A stretch of DNA of 64,000 bases from Domibacillus sp. DTU_2020_1001157_1_SI_ALB_TIR_016 (GCF_032341995.1 NZ_CP135438.1:310001-374000); one strand, 5' to 3'. Numbered from the stretch's first letter, positions 1 through 9,012 are shown. The notes: generated from the letters alone by a model not told the origin. Numbers and translations: made by a program.

Positions 1-835
1 GCGCTACCGCTTCGTTTTGGCCTTTTACGATCACAAATACGCCAGGTGCAAGGCCATCTACATACTCAACTACACCAAAATTGTTTAACACGCCGCCATT
101 TTCTTTCACATCCAAGTCTTTAATCACGGAATCAAGATCTCCAGCAATTCCATGCATGCCCACTACATCCGGTACAAACCCAATCGCATTAGACAGCAGG
201 TTCATTTCAGCCATTGTCTTCGTGCCGTCTTGGAAAGCAGCCAGCATATGAGAAGACATTTTTTTCTTGTCTGCCTCTTCCTGCGCAGTGGAAGGATTGG
301 CTGTGACATTTAATTTATTATTTTTTCCTTTACCAGCAACTAATACTTCCATGCCCATCGTTTTTGCAAATTCATATAACTCAACAACTGCAGCAGGCTC
401 ATCACCAGCTGATCCCGTATAAATAAGTCCCGCGTTTGTAAACAATTGATGCATCACAGAACCGATGGTAATGTCTACTTCAACATTTAACAGCACGATA
501 TGTTTTTTGGAACGCAGCGCTTCAAGCGAAATGTTGGCTCCAACTTCCGGAACGCCTGTAGCATCTACGATGACTTCAACATGTGGAGATTGAATTACTT
601 CACGAAAATCATTGGATACAATAATCGATTCTTTTCGATCTGCCTGTGCATTATAGTAATCTGCCGCTCTTTGAGCTGCTTCCACATTAATATCACTGAT
701 ACCGGTTACACTCATGCCCGGAATACGTGAGATTTGCCCGATCATGCCAAAGCCCATTTGTCCAGCACCGATCACTCCCACTTTAATTGGCTGATTTGCT
801 TTTTCCCGTTCTAATAACTGTTGATAAATAGACAT
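1..835 (-). CDS. NAD(P)-dependent SAF-domain oxidoreductase, left copy (3' end outside window)
   Basis: The first 278 residues are present and the gene runs off the left edge. The N-terminus carries a Rossmann motif, VGVIGAGQMG, near residue 20, as in homoserine-dehydrogenase-like oxidoreductases. The second copy in this window, on the opposite strand, adds the C-terminal SAF-like part. The family often sits in polyol PTS operons, but its exact substrate is not known to me; a sugar-alcohol or sugar-acid phosphate oxidoreductase is an inference. Residues 27 to about 250 are encoded by DNA identical to the second copy, while both flanks within the gene differ, so the copies have exchanged sequence recently. 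The start is the ATG at 835, preceded by an AGGAGGGTATAAGGG-type ribosome site. Upstream lie the same operator-like repeats as in front of the other copy. Confidence 0.8.
   Translation of the reverse strand, partial: MSIYQQLLEREKANQPIKVGVIGAGQMGFGMIGQISRIPGMSVTGISDINVEAAQRAADYYNAQADRKESIIVSNDFREVIQSPHVEVIVDATGVPEVGANISLEALRSKKHIVLLNVEVDITIGSVMHQLFTNAGLIYTGSAGDEPAAVVELYEFAKTMGMEVLVAGKGKNNKLNVTANPSTAQEEADKKKMSSHMLAAFQDGTKTMAEMNLLSNAIGFVPDVVGMHGIAGDLDSVIKDLDVKENGGVLNNFGVVEYVDGLAPGVFVIVKGQNEAVA
84..757. repeat. Inverted repeat arm A: 674 bp identical to 9199-9872
   Basis: Read by eye line by line, positions 84-757 are the exact reverse complement of 9199-9872 (coordinate sum 9956), with no mismatch found. 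Just outside, identity drops sharply within the same gene: about 8 mismatches in 1-83 and about 7 in 758-835. The sequence upstream of the start codons is unrelated apart from operator repeats. This is the signature of gene conversion or of recombination between inverted paralogues. Confidence 0.9.
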
Positions 836-1405
836 CCCTTATACCCTCCTATAATGAATACATGTATTGGTTTCAAATAATTAACATTGGTGAATTCTGT
901 TACACTTTTAACTTATTTTTCACAAATGATAAAACGAGTAACATTTGTTAATACAATCTTACACAGAAATGAAAGGGCTGTCAATAATTTTCTTAATAAT
1001 TTTTTAGAACCTTGAAGTTCTCCTATTAAAGAAAACTTGTAATCCTCGGGCAGCTTGGATTGGGTTGTCCAATTATCTCTTACAAGTGCTCATATTCAGT
1101 TGTTCTGGACAGCATTTTACCGTATTCACGATAAACTCTTTACGAGAAATAAAAATAAAATATAGAAAAACACCTCCAAGTTGTTTTTAGGTAATTCCAT
1201 ACCGATTTTCAACTTAAAGGTGTTTTTTATCTCAATTCATGAAGTTAGTCCCACATTAACCTTGAAGGGTTTTTAAATGCAGCTGTTATTTGGCAACTGT
1301 TTAATGTCATAACGGGTGGATATGTAGAAGAAGAAAAAGACATTTAAGTAACAATTGGTTATCAAAGCTTCACCATGTGGCCTTATTACTAATTGCTACA
1401 GAATG
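836..1405. other. 570-bp intergenic region with hairpin and a gene remnant
   Basis: Besides the operators, an inverted repeat lies at about 1167-1228: arms AAAAACACCT/AGGTGTTTTT and AAGTTG/CAACTT around a 26-nt loop. It could end transcription. From 1262 to 1347 (+) there is a short open stretch ending in a hydrophobic-then-acidic tail (...WQLFNVITGGYVEEEKDI, stop) that looks like the C-terminus of a lost membrane protein. Its family is not recognised and the call is weak. Confidence 0.3.
881..951. promoter_or_regulatory. Operator-like repeats upstream of the left oxidoreductase
   Basis: ACAAATGATAA at 922-932 and an inverted AACATTTGTTAA at 940-951 form a pair. The same word, with small changes, recurs in front of the right-hand oxidoreductase (9013-9083), and a looser version lies before transketolase (7979-8000). 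The DeoR-family repressor at 8050-8811 is the obvious candidate ligand; that link is inference. Confidence 0.5.
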
Positions 1406-1846
1406 TTATGATTCATTCACCTTTTTCATCCACGTCTCAATTTCTTTTGATGGTTCTATAACAACCTTATCATCACCAGGTGGTGATTTGATAAAGAAAA
1501 TTGTTGTTCCTGGTTTGGAACGTTGTGCATATCGAATGCCCGGAGGTGTTACATAAAAGTCTCCTGCATAAAAACTGTATTCTTCTCCACTTTCAATATC
1601 GATGTATTCTGTTTCTCCACTAATGATATATTGGTATTCATATGCTTGTGTATGGTAATGTGGTGCTTCACAGTTAGGCTCATTATAAGAGGTAATGCCG
1701 ATTTCTAATTTATCATCTTGAAAGTGATTTAATTCTTGAGGCCTTCCCAGATTTCCTACCAAGTATTGTCTAGTGGTTTCGTGAACCTCTCCACCTAAAT
1801 CAAAGATTTTGATGGAGCATCCCTTATCTTGAATACGGTACAACAT
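1406..1846 (-). CDS. Cupin-domain protein
   Basis: About 146 residues if started at the ATG at 1846. A small beta-barrel cupin: the first motif contains HYHTQAYEYQYIISGE (histidines plus glutamate as metal ligands), the second YAGDFYVTPPG. No catalytic domain is attached, so it may be a sugar-phosphate or small-molecule isomerase/dioxygenase or just a binding protein; nothing here decides. The TnpB element ends 8 bp upstream of this start, and in-frame codons continue into the transposon end (to 1882), so the gene has lost its native upstream region. Expression therefore probably depends on read-through from tnpB. Loss of some N-terminal residues is also possible. Confidence 0.7.
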   Translation of the reverse strand: MLYRIQDKGCSIKIFDLGGEVHETTRQYLVGNLGRPQELNHFQDDKLEIGITSYNEPNCEAPHYHTQAYEYQYIISGETEYIDIESGEEYSFYAGDFYVTPPGIRYAQRSKPGTTIFFIKSPPGDDKVVIEPSKEIETWMKKVNES

Positions 1847-1853
1847 CAGCGGG

Positions 1854-3212
1854 TTAAGCTTCCTTCGGAAGCCCGAGTGCATGATGGAGACTAATGAACG
1901 AAGACAAGGTCTGGGATGTCCTTATTGCCAGCTCAGGAACTTTTGCCTGAAGTGACAACCATTTCGTTTCCGAAATGGTTTTTTGAAAAGCCCGAATGAA
2001 ATAACGGGCCCCGATATTATAAGAAGCGGACAAATCCGCGTGATAGACTTTGCCCGTTGAAAACGTGGCAAGGTCTTTTTTCCGGTTCCGTTCCACTTTT
2101 CCAGAGCCATCAAATGCCAGGGCGCTGGTGTTTCGCGGATTGATCCGGGATATACGCATGCCCTGGCAGTGCGCCATTTCTTCCACTTTGTTCTGGATGC
2201 CTATTTTTCGCCATCCGTGAAGCTTGAAACGAAGTTTCCTGGCTCCATAGAACCCCTTTGGGGTTTTCATTCTGCCCAGATATTCGAATACGATGACGTC
2301 ACAGCCATGCTTTGCTGCAAATTTTATAATTTCCTGGCTTGTGTGGCGGACAATATGCTGCTGGTACCCATTGATCTGCCGCCAAAAATTCGGTGCCTGA
2401 ATGCGGCCGCTTGCCCGCTGGGCTTTCCGCAGCTTGTTCGTTAACGTCTGCAGACGGTCTTTTTCTTTAGGCTGGTCAATAAATGTCCGGCCTAAGACAG
2501 TGCCTGTTGCATCGATAACGGAACAAACCGCAGAATTCGTCATTCCGAGATCCACCGCACACACTTTTTGTTCTTGAATAGGCGTTTTTGCTAAAGTGAC
2601 TTTGTTTTCATAGCTGATGGAAAGGAAGAACTTCTTTCCCCGCTTAATCAGCTTAGGGTTGTTCTCTTTCCATTCCCAGACACCCCGTTTATAAAGGTCC
2701 TGCCCTTTAAATTCGATATCTGTCCATACCCAGTCATTCTGGTAGAATACCTTGATTTGCGCAGTCGTATCAGACGTCCTGTTGAACATGTTTCCGCGAT
2801 AAAAAACGGGGAACTCTTTATGCTTCACTTGCAGCCGTGGAGGCTGTTTTTTAAACTTTTTTCCTTCGGAAAGAGCGTATTTCTGCTCTTTTTCCCAATT
2901 TTGATAGTTAGAGCGGAAGCTCTTTACTTTGCCAAAAGCGGAAGCAATAGCACTTCTGCGAAAATAGGACGGAAACTTGTAAAAACGTTCGTTAAATTCT
3001 TTGTATTTCGGAAGAGGGTTTGATTTGGTTGCGTGAATCAGTTTTTCTACTGCCGGCACAATTGATTTTGTTGTCAGGTCGTCGGTATGATCAAACTCTT
3101 TGTCGATCACTTGAATGATGAAAGACAGGGCGTCATTATAAATATCCAGCGTATCATTGAAGATTTCGGTCCGGTTTGTAATTTTGTGCAGCAGTGACTT
3201 CGCAACTTTCAT
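1854..3212 (-). CDS. tnpB: TnpB-family RNA-guided nuclease, zinc-ribbon-less type
   Basis: The ORF gives 452 residues from the ATG at 3212, which follows GAAAGGAGGG; two more codons upstream are open. A RuvC-like catalytic triad is visible (numbered from 3218): D223 in AVDLGMTNSA, E312 in VIVFEYLGRM, D395 in YHADLSASYNIGARYF. The usual TnpB zinc ribbon (two CxxC pairs between the E and the last D) is missing; only isolated cysteines occur (220, 232, 306, 351). Active TnpBs are guided by an omegaRNA from the element's 3' end. Here the guide position would fall in the downstream cupin gene. The intact triad argues for a nuclease rather than a TldR-type dead repressor. No tnpA accompanies it. 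Confidence 0.85.
   Translation of the reverse strand: MKVAKSLLHKITNRTEIFNDTLDIYNDALSFIIQVIDKEFDHTDDLTTKSIVPAVEKLIHATKSNPLPKYKEFNERFYKFPSYFRRSAIASAFGKVKSFRSNYQNWEKEQKYALSEGKKFKKQPPRLQVKHKEFPVFYRGNMFNRTSDTTAQIKVFYQNDWVWTDIEFKGQDLYKRGVWEWKENNPKLIKRGKKFFLSISYENKVTLAKTPIQEQKVCAVDLGMTNSAVCSVIDATGTVLGRTFIDQPKEKDRLQTLTNKLRKAQRASGRIQAPNFWRQINGYQQHIVRHTSQEIIKFAAKHGCDVIVFEYLGRMKTPKGFYGARKLRFKLHGWRKIGIQNKVEEMAHCQGMRISRINPRNTSALAFDGSGKVERNRKKDLATFSTGKVYHADLSASYNIGARYFIRAFQKTISETKWLSLQAKVPELAIRTSQTLSSFISLHHALGLPKEA
1857..1871 (-). repeat. Right-end hairpin of the TnpB element
   Basis: Perfect 6-bp stem GCTTCC-TTC-GGAAGC that also encodes the last residues of TnpB (GLPKEA). In IS605-type elements the 3' hairpin belongs to the right end and the omegaRNA scaffold. 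Confidence 0.5.
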
Positions 3213-3228
3213 GATCAAACCCTCCTTT

Positions 3229-3270
3229 CCATTTTTTAGTCCTCACGATACGTTGATCGTATCAAAATGG
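3229..3270. repeat. Left-end hairpin of the TnpB element
   Basis: CCATTTT at 3229-3235 pairs with AAAATGG at 3264-3270, and GATACG with CGTATC around TTGAT inside it. Subterminal hairpins of this kind mark the left ends of IS605-type elements. Confidence 0.45.
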
Positions 3271-3375
3271 AAATCAATTGTAAAACGAAAAGAGAATCAA
3301 TATGAGTGATTATAAATAAGAAACGGCAATGGGTCTAATGAAAAAATATATAGAAGAGTAGGAAGAATTAAGACC

Positions 3376-3428
3376 TTAGCGCCTAACCCCCACTAAATCG
3401 GAGGTTTTGAAGGGGAATGCGGCGCTAA
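3376..3428. terminator. GC-rich hairpin followed by T-run
   Basis: TTAGCGCC at 3376-3383 pairs with GGCGCTAA at 3421-3428, followed on the + strand by TTTTTTG. The loop is long (37 nt). The rest of 3219-3555 holds nothing else that I can support. Confidence 0.3.
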
Positions 3429-3489
3429 TTTTTTGTTCAAAAACTTTAGTTATTTCTTTGTTTCTAATAGTAAAGATCTCTTTTGACAT
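3376..3489 (-). CDS. Possible 37-residue ORF or gene 5' remnant
   Basis: ATG at 3489 sits 6 nt after GGGGGAAA. The frame starts MSKEIFTIRNKEITKVFEQK and stops at 3376. The last third is encoded by the hairpin at 3376-3428, so this is probably the first 20 codons of a lost gene followed by unrelated sequence. No family recognised. Confidence 0.2.
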   Translation of the reverse strand: MSKEIFTIRNKEITKVFEQKISAAFPFKTSDLVGVRR

Positions 3490-3555
3490 ATTGATTTCCC
3501 CCTTTTATTTTATCTCTCTGTCCTTCATCAAAGATGGATATCATTTCAGCCACTA

Positions 3556-4371
3556 TTAAACACTCATCTCAATGTTTAAAATATCCATGATATAATTTGC
3601 TGTTTCTTCGATCGCTTTATTGGAAACGTCAACCACAGGACAACCTACTCGTTTCATCACTCTTTCGGCATAATCCAGCTCTTCAAGAATCCGCTCAAGC
3701 TGGGCATAATTCGCTTCTGGCTTTAAGCCTAATGTTTTTAATCGTTCCCTGCGAATATCATTTAACTTGTCTGGACTAATAACAAGACCGACACACCTAT
3801 TTTTGGGAACACTAAACAGTTCCTCAGGAGCCGGTACTTCAGGAACAAGCGGTATGTTCGCCACCTTGTATCCTTTGTAAGCCAGGTACATAGATAACGG
3901 CGTTTTGGATGTTCGTGATACCCCAATTAATACAATATCAGCTTTTACAATGCCTTTGACATCACGGGCATCATCGTACTTTACCGCAAATTCCATCGCT
4001 TCTACCTTTCGGAAATAGTCTTTATCTAATTTTCTTATCAATCGAGGCTCACAAATCGGCTCCCTATCAAACTTCGTTATAAATGCATTCATCAGTGGGT
4101 GGAGTAAATCCACCGCTAGAACCTGCTCTTCATTTGCTCGTTTATTAAGGTAATCTTTTAAAGAGTCTATAACTAACGTGTAGGCAATAATTGAATTCGT
4201 TTGTTTCGCTTTTATAACGACCTCTTCTATATCAGACTCTTTATCGACATAAGAGTTTTGACGAATCTCAAGGTCTCCTCCAATAAATTGGTTAGCAACC
4301 GCTTTCACAACAAACTCAGCGGTTTCTCCAACAGAATCCGATAAGAGATAAACGATATCCTTCTTGCGCAT
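3556..4371 (-). CDS. yqfL: Pyruvate, phosphate dikinase regulatory protein (DUF299)
   Basis: A bifunctional serine/threonine kinase and Pi-dependent pyrophosphorylase family that inactivates and reactivates pyruvate,phosphate dikinase (or PEP synthase), setting flux between pyruvate and PEP. The 271-residue product from the ATG at 4371 is the usual length. The P-loop GVSRTSKTP lies near residue 150 and the N-terminus VYLLSDSVGETAE is typical. The start follows GAGGAGTG; a six-codon longer GTG-start version is open but overlaps that ribosome site. Its target ppdK is not in the window. The neighbours rpiB-tal-tkt run in the same direction, but a 270-bp gap argues for a separate transcript. Confidence 0.9.
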   Translation of the reverse strand: MRKKDIVYLLSDSVGETAEFVVKAVANQFIGGDLEIRQNSYVDKESDIEEVVIKAKQTNSIIAYTLVIDSLKDYLNKRANEEQVLAVDLLHPLMNAFITKFDREPICEPRLIRKLDKDYFRKVEAMEFAVKYDDARDVKGIVKADIVLIGVSRTSKTPLSMYLAYKGYKVANIPLVPEVPAPEELFSVPKNRCVGLVISPDKLNDIRRERLKTLGLKPEANYAQLERILEELDYAERVMKRVGCPVVDVSNKAIEETANYIMDILNIEMSV

Positions 4372-4389
4372 GTGGCATTCACTCCTCAC

Positions 4390-4644
4390 TTTTTATAATT
4401 TTGTTTCCAGTACCTGTGTTGATCTCTATCAAAAGATTTCAAGCCGTTGAGGCTTTATGCATATTTATTTCATTTTTAGGGGAGCCGCCGAAATCAAATA
4501 TAAGGCCGCCCTTTGAAATTGCACTTTCATGCTGTATCGCCATAACCAAGCGTGTCCATGTAATCATCATCAAAAAATTAGCTTTTGAATGAACATCGAA
4601 AGCATGGAAGTTTTTTTCGCAGGAGAACTTTCTCTTTTGTTTAG
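4390..4644. other. Intergenic region upstream of yqfL
   Basis: No convincing gene. A 63-codon open frame on the + strand (4401-4592) lacks a ribosome site and family features. Confidence 0.3.
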
Positions 4645-5094
4645 TTAAGCGTATTGCTTTTCAATTTCTTTGATTTTATTAACTCTAGTTTCATGCCGGC
4701 CGCCTGATTCAAATGGAGTTTCAAGCCAAATTTTCACAATATCACGTGCAAGACCTGGACCAACCACCCGCTCACCAAGTGCCAGCATATTTGTATTGTT
4801 ATGTTCTCTCGTTGCTTTTGCGCTAAATGTATCGTGAGCAAGCGCACAGCGGATACCTTTTACTTTATTTGCGGCAATACTCATGCCAATTCCTGTCCCG
4901 CATACTAGAATGCCTCGGTCTGCTTCTCCGCTTACGACTTTTTGGGCCGCTGGAAATGCATAATCTGGATAATCTACAGAGGCAGTGCAGTCACATCCAA
5001 GATCTACGTACTCAAGATTCATTTCTTTTAAAAGAGAGATAATTTCCTGCCGGATTGTAATACCTCCATGGTCAGAAGCGATGACAATTTTCAT
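4645..5094 (-). CDS. rpiB: Ribose-5-phosphate isomerase B
   Basis: Interconverts ribose-5-phosphate and ribulose-5-phosphate in the non-oxidative pentose phosphate pathway; some relatives act on allose-6-P or tetrulose-P. The 149 residues match the family length. The N-terminus MKIVIASDHGG and the catalytic segment GILVCGTGIGMSIAANK (Cys about 65) are present, as is the HDTFSAKATREHNN stretch. The start at 5094 follows ATAGGAGGAAATC. It is the last gene of a transketolase-transaldolase-rpiB run, a non-oxidative PPP module dedicated to whatever pentose or polyol the flanking oxidoreductase/PTS system feeds in. Confidence 0.92.
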   Translation of the reverse strand: MKIVIASDHGGITIRQEIISLLKEMNLEYVDLGCDCTASVDYPDYAFPAAQKVVSGEADRGILVCGTGIGMSIAANKVKGIRCALAHDTFSAKATREHNNTNMLALGERVVGPGLARDIVKIWLETPFESGGRHETRVNKIKEIEKQYA

Positions 5095-5116
5095 TTGATT
5101 TCCTCCTATATGTGAA

Positions 5117-5154
5117 GAAGACAGCCAGGAAGTTGCATTTTCCTGACTGTCTTC
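5117..5154. terminator. Intercistronic hairpin between transaldolase and rpiB
   Basis: Arms GAAGACAG-C-CAGGAA and TTCCTG-A-CTGTCTTC close a 9-nt loop. In the direction of the operon no T-run follows, so it is more likely a partial terminator, attenuator or 3'-end stabiliser lowering rpiB expression relative to tkt/tal. Confidence 0.6.
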
Positions 5155-5182
5155 TATATGGTTAAATTAAACGTATATTTTT

Positions 5183-5836
5183 TTAGCTAAGCGTTCCCTG
5201 AAGTTTCCCCCAGTCCTTCATAAATGTTTCAATGCCGGACGTTGTAAGAGGGTGATTCCATAAAGACGGCAAAATGCTGCCAGGAATAGTGGCAATATGT
5301 GCGCCAGCAAGAGATGACTGAACAAGGTGATCCAAGTTGCGAATGCTTGCTGCAATAATTTCTGTCTCATAACCGTATCCTTGCAGTACCTCTTTTAAGT
5401 TCCGAACCAAGCTGATGCCATCTGCGCCGATATCATCCAGTCTTCCGATAAAAGGACTGATGTATGTGGCACCTGCTTTGGCAGCCATTAAGCCTTGGGC
5501 TTCGGTAAAAATGAGGGTAACGTTTGTTTTAATGCCTTCTTGCGCTAACTGATAGGTTGCTTCCAGCCCTGCTTCGGTCATTGGAATTTTTACGACAATA
5601 TTATCTGCCCAAGCAGCAATTTCACGGCCTTCCTGAATCATTTCCTCAGCTGTAAGACCGATGACCTCAGCGCTGACTGGGCCACTGACGATTGAACAAA
5701 TTTCTTGAATGCGTGTTTTAAAATCCGCACCTTCTTTTGCGATAATAGAAGGGTTTGTTGTCACACCATCTACCAGGCCAAGTTTTACAATGCGCTTAAT
5801 TTCCTCTAGGTTTGCTGTATCCAAAAAGAATTTCAT
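5183..5836 (-). CDS. tal: Transaldolase, small TalC/MipB type
   Basis: Transfers dihydroxyacetone units between sugar phosphates (sedoheptulose-7-P plus G3P to erythrose-4-P plus F6P). The product is a single TIM barrel of 217 residues, the length of the compact bacterial class that also includes fructose-6-phosphate aldolases. [13 protein letters not shown] at the N-terminus and the Schiff-base lysine in NIVVKIPMT (about residue 83) are visible, with [11 protein letters not shown] and [10 protein letters not shown] following. It lies 35 bp downstream of transketolase on the same strand. The ribosome site AGAGGAAAG precedes the ATG. Confidence 0.92.
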   Translation of the reverse strand: MKFFLDTANLEEIKRIVKLGLVDGVTTNPSIIAKEGADFKTRIQEICSIVSGPVSAEVIGLTAEEMIQEGREIAAWADNIVVKIPMTEAGLEATYQLAQEGIKTNVTLIFTEAQGLMAAKAGATYISPFIGRLDDIGADGISLVRNLKEVLQGYGYETEIIAASIRNLDHLVQSSLAGAHIATIPGSILPSLWNHPLTTSGIETFMKDWGKLQGTLS

Positions 5837-5871
5837 TATCTTTCCTCTTTTCTTAAAGTGATGATAAAAAA

Positions 5872-7890
5872 TTAGGACAAGCGTTTCTTAATTTGTGAAA
5901 CAATGCTTTCTACTGTAAATCCAAATTCTTTGGCAATTTGTGCGCCTGGCGCAGAGGCACCAAACGTTGGAATACCGACAATTAAGCCTTTTCGTCCCAC
6001 GTAATTTGCCCAGCCAAATGGCGATGCAAGTTCAATAGCAACATTTAATATATTGTCTGTTCCTAAAATACTGTCTTGATATTCTGCTGTCTGTTTTTCA
6101 AACAGTTCCCAAGATGGCATGCTGATAACGCGTGCACGGATTCCTTCTTGAACAAGCTGCTCTCTTACCTGAACAGCAAGTGATACTTCAGATCCTGTTG
6201 CCATAAGCTGGACGTCATACTCAACCTGCTCAGTACCTGCTAAAACATATGCACCTTTTACAAGTTGGTTTAGGGCTGTTTCCCGTTCAACCGTTACCTT
6301 GATATTTTGGCGGCTCAGTACAAGTGCCACTGGACCATTTTGATTTTCAGCTGCGTATTTCCAGGCAGCAACCGTTTCATTGGCATCAGCCGGGCGAAGC
6401 ACTGTCACGTTTGGAATCGAACGCAAAGCAGCCAGTTGCTCGATCGGTTCATGGGTCGGACCGTCTTCACCAACAAAAATACTGTCATGTGTGAAAACAT
6501 ACGTAACTGGCAAGTTCATCAAAGCAGCCAGACGAATGGCCGGGCGAAGATAATCAGAGAAAACAAAGAACGTAGAGCCAAATGGTTTAACGCCGCCATG
6601 AAGTGCCAGACCGTTTAATACAGCACCCATCGCAAATTCCCGTACACCGAAATAAACGTTACGCCCTTCATACTGACCTGGCGCAAACCGGTCTAATCCA
6701 TTTAAATGGGTCATAGTCGATGATTCTAAATCGGCAGAACCGCCAAGCAAGCTTGGAATTTGCTGAGCAAGAGCATTCAACACTTGCCCTGACGCGATAC
6801 GGGTAGAAATTTCGGCTCCGACTTCATATGTTGGCAATGTCTCATCTTGAACGTATAATGGGGCATTTTGTAAGTCTTGTTCAAGACTTTGAGCAAGTTC
6901 AGGGAAGGCTTGTTTATATTGTGCGAGTAAAACCTCCCATTGCTGGTTCGCTTCTATGCCTTTTGCCTTGATTTCTTCGTAATGAGCTCTCACTTCTTCA
7001 GGAACAAAGAAATCTTCTTGTGGCCATTGGTAGAATTCCTTCGTTAAAGCAGCTTCTTCTTTGCCAAGCGGTGAGCCATGTGTTCCTTGGTGGCCGCCTT
7101 TTCCGCCTTTGTTTGGGCTGCCGTATCCCAGTGTCGTAATCACTTCAATCAATGTGGGTTTCGCCGTTTCTTTTTTCGCTTCCAGCAGCGCTTGCTCGAT
7201 GTTTTGGATATCGTGCTGATTAGATACTTTTAACACTTGCCACCCGTACGATTCAAAGCGCTTTCCTACATCTTCTGAAAAAGAAAGGTTCGCTTCACCG
7301 TCAAGCGTAATGTTGTTAGAATCATACATCATCACAAGTTTGCCAAGCTTCAGATGGCCAGCAAGAGACGCAGCTTCTGCTGAAACGCCTTCCATTAGGT
7401 CGCCGTCACCGCAGATCACATACGTATAGTGGTCTACAATAGCGAATTGATCTTTGTTGTATTTTGCAGCAAGATGCGCTTCTGCCATTGCCATACCTAC
7501 GCCCATTGCTACGCCTTGCCCTAAGGGACCTGTAGTTGCGTCAACACCCGGCGTGTGGCCGTACTCTGGATGTCCCGGTGTTTTACTTCCCCATTGTCTG
7601 AACTGCTTTAAATCTTCAAGTGATACATCATAGCCGCAAAGGTGCAGCAGGCTGTATAAAAGCATAGAGCCATGTCCTGCCGACAAAACAAAACGATCAC
7701 GGTTAAACCATTCAGGATTTGCAGGGTTATGATTCATCACCTTGCTCCACAGCGTATAGGCCATAGGAGCAGCGCCCATCGGCATGCCGGGATGGCCAGA
7801 TTTTGCTTTTTCTACTGCATCAATTGATAACGTTCTAATGGCATTGATCGCTAATTGTTCTACTGAATTTGAAACCGAAACAGTACTCAT
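5872..7890 (-). CDS. tkt: Transketolase
   Basis: Thiamine-diphosphate enzyme that moves two-carbon units between pentose and triose/aldose phosphates. The 672 residues are full length. TPP-binding [20 protein letters not shown] lies near residues 162-181, ahead of the DSNNITLDG metal ligand. The pyrimidine domain has the [13 protein letters not shown] loop around 470, and [14 protein letters not shown] lies around 120. The start at 7890 follows AAAAAGGAGTC. It is the first gene of tkt-tal-rpiB. Since Bacillaceae normally carry a separate housekeeping tkt, this copy is probably catabolic and inducible; the repeats just upstream and the DeoR gene behind them support control by that repressor. 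Confidence 0.95.
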   Translation of the reverse strand: MSTVSVSNSVEQLAINAIRTLSIDAVEKAKSGHPGMPMGAAPMAYTLWSKVMNHNPANPEWFNRDRFVLSAGHGSMLLYSLLHLCGYDVSLEDLKQFRQWGSKTPGHPEYGHTPGVDATTGPLGQGVAMGVGMAMAEAHLAAKYNKDQFAIVDHYTYVICGDGDLMEGVSAEAASLAGHLKLGKLVMMYDSNNITLDGEANLSFSEDVGKRFESYGWQVLKVSNQHDIQNIEQALLEAKKETAKPTLIEVITTLGYGSPNKGGKGGHQGTHGSPLGKEEAALTKEFYQWPQEDFFVPEEVRAHYEEIKAKGIEANQQWEVLLAQYKQAFPELAQSLEQDLQNAPLYVQDETLPTYEVGAEISTRIASGQVLNALAQQIPSLLGGSADLESSTMTHLNGLDRFAPGQYEGRNVYFGVREFAMGAVLNGLALHGGVKPFGSTFFVFSDYLRPAIRLAALMNLPVTYVFTHDSIFVGEDGPTHEPIEQLAALRSIPNVTVLRPADANETVAAWKYAAENQNGPVALVLSRQNIKVTVERETALNQLVKGAYVLAGTEQVEYDVQLMATGSEVSLAVQVREQLVQEGIRARVISMPSWELFEKQTAEYQDSILGTDNILNVAIELASPFGWANYVGRKGLIVGIPTFGASAPGAQIAKEFGFTVESIVSQIKKRLS

Positions 7891-7978
7891 GTATAGACTC
7901 CTTTTTGTCTGAAAATTTGTGCTAGTTCACATGATAAAACACAAAACGAACAAAATCAATCAAAATTTTATAAAAAAT

Positions 7979-8000
7979 GAACATTTATAAACATTTATAA
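7979..8000. promoter_or_regulatory. Direct repeat (candidate DeoR operator) upstream of transketolase
   Basis: Two tandem AACATTTATAA units lie 90-110 bp upstream of the tkt start. They resemble the ACAAATG/CATTTGT words in front of both oxidoreductases, in reverse orientation. Confidence 0.4.
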
Positions 8001-8007
8001 AAAAAAT

Positions 8008-8034
8008 AAAAGTGCAGATGAACTTCTGCACTTT
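8008..8034 (-). terminator. Terminator of the DeoR gene
   Basis: Stem AAAGTGCAGA / TTCTGCACTTT with a short loop. On the minus strand it is followed by a T-rich tail (TTTTATTTTTTTT), right after the stop at 8050. Confidence 0.75.
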
Positions 8035-8049
8035 GAAAAATAGTTGAGA

Positions 8050-8811
8050 TTAAACGGTATAAACCGTTACCCCTGCTTCTTGAAATTGTTTGACTTGGGT
8101 TTCGGAGGCTTCTTTTCCTGTAATCAATACATCAATTTGAGCAACAGGCGCTACATTATGCAAAGACACACCCCCGAGTTTTGTGTGGTCTGTTACCACA
8201 ATCGTTTGCTCGGCTGATTCAATCATGCTGCGTTTAGCAGAAACAAATTGATCATCAAAATGAGTTAATCCAAGCTTTGGATGAATCGCTGGAATAACAA
8301 TAAAGGCTTTCGTCACATGCAGCTTTTTTAAGGCATGGTCTGTAAAAAGACCATTTAACATGTAACTTTCGGGAGAAAGTACCCCTCCTGTTACGATCAC
8401 TTTAATATCTTTGTTATTCTGCAATTCCGCTGCAATTTTAATATCGTTGGTGACAACAGTAATATTGGATTTGGCAGCCAACAACCGGGCGATTTGAAAA
8501 GTTGTGGTTCCTGAATCCAAAATAATGCTATCTCCTTCGTTGATCATTTCTATCGCACGTTCAGCAATGGACGTTTTTTCCTCAACACGTTCATTCACGC
8601 GGACCGTAAAAGAAGGTTCTGAACTCACCCTTTCCACAAGAACTACTCCACCGTGTGTTCTTCTTAAACGTCCTTCTTTTTCAATTTCACTTAAATCTCG
8701 TCTGATGGTTGCTTCGTGGACACCAAAGTCCTGGGAAAGCTGCGCCACTGAAGCTACACTATGTTTTCGTACATAATCAATGATTTTCAACTTTCTTTCA
8801 GCAGCAAGCAA
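8050..8811 (-). CDS. DeoR-family transcriptional repressor
   Basis: 253 residues from a TTG start at 8811, chosen because AAAGGAG lies 8 nt before it. The longer ORF to 8871 has no such site. The N-terminal winged helix contains VAQLSQDFGVHEATIRRDL, with the DeoR signature GRLRRTHGGV following. The C-terminal sugar-phosphate-sensing domain has DSGTTTFQIARLL, VVTND and VTGG, as in ISOCOT-fold DeoR proteins. DeoR proteins are released by phosphorylated sugars. Placed between tkt and the divergent oxidoreductase/PTS operon, it most likely controls both sides through the shared repeats. Confidence 0.9.
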   Translation of the reverse strand: MLAAERKLKIIDYVRKHSVASVAQLSQDFGVHEATIRRDLSEIEKEGRLRRTHGGVVLVERVSSEPSFTVRVNERVEEKTSIAERAIEMINEGDSIILDSGTTTFQIARLLAAKSNITVVTNDIKIAAELQNNKDIKVIVTGGVLSPESYMLNGLFTDHALKKLHVTKAFIVIPAIHPKLGLTHFDDQFVSAKRSMIESAEQTIVVTDHTKLGGVSLHNVAPVAQIDVLITGKEASETQVKQFQEAGVTVYTV

Positions 8812-9012
8812 TGGTTGATCTCCTTTCTTTTGATTTGTGTATTTTTCACAACTGTTCACCCATTTTATCATAGTGTTTTTATTTATTAACTATTTTCGAA
8901 ACTAGAATCTAAGCAAAGACCACGAATTTTCTTTGTCTTCTTTGCTAAGAGCATTTTTCCATTTTAAAAAATAATGGTTTGACAGATTTTTCAGAATCGG
9001 GTAATATTCAAA

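Larger units (their letters stand above)
1840..3270 (-). mobile_element. IS200/IS605-type element with TnpB only
   Basis: The element consists of a tnpB gene bounded by hairpins: GCTTCC-TTC-GGAAGC (1857-1871) inside the tnpB 3' end, and a longer imperfect stem at 3229-3270 upstream (CCATTTT ... GATACG-TTGAT-CGTATC-AAAATGG). There is no tnpA Y1 transposase nearby, so the element cannot move by itself. The outer limits are estimates; the cupin side ends close to 1850. Confidence 0.65.

Noticed and set aside
500..730. 76-codon + strand ORF duplicated at 9226-9456 (-)
   Set aside because: It is the antisense shadow of the two near-identical oxidoreductase genes, and is repeated only because they are.
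1854..3212. Reading the TnpB as a TldR-type nuclease-dead repressor
   Set aside because: All three RuvC acidic residues are present, which argues against a dead nuclease.
3376..3428. Integron attC-like site (GCCTAAC ... GGCGC)
   Set aside because: Only one core-like box, no integrase and no cassette array; a simple hairpin explains it.
4401..4592. 63-codon + strand ORF upstream of yqfL
   Set aside because: No ribosome site, no family features, mixed composition.
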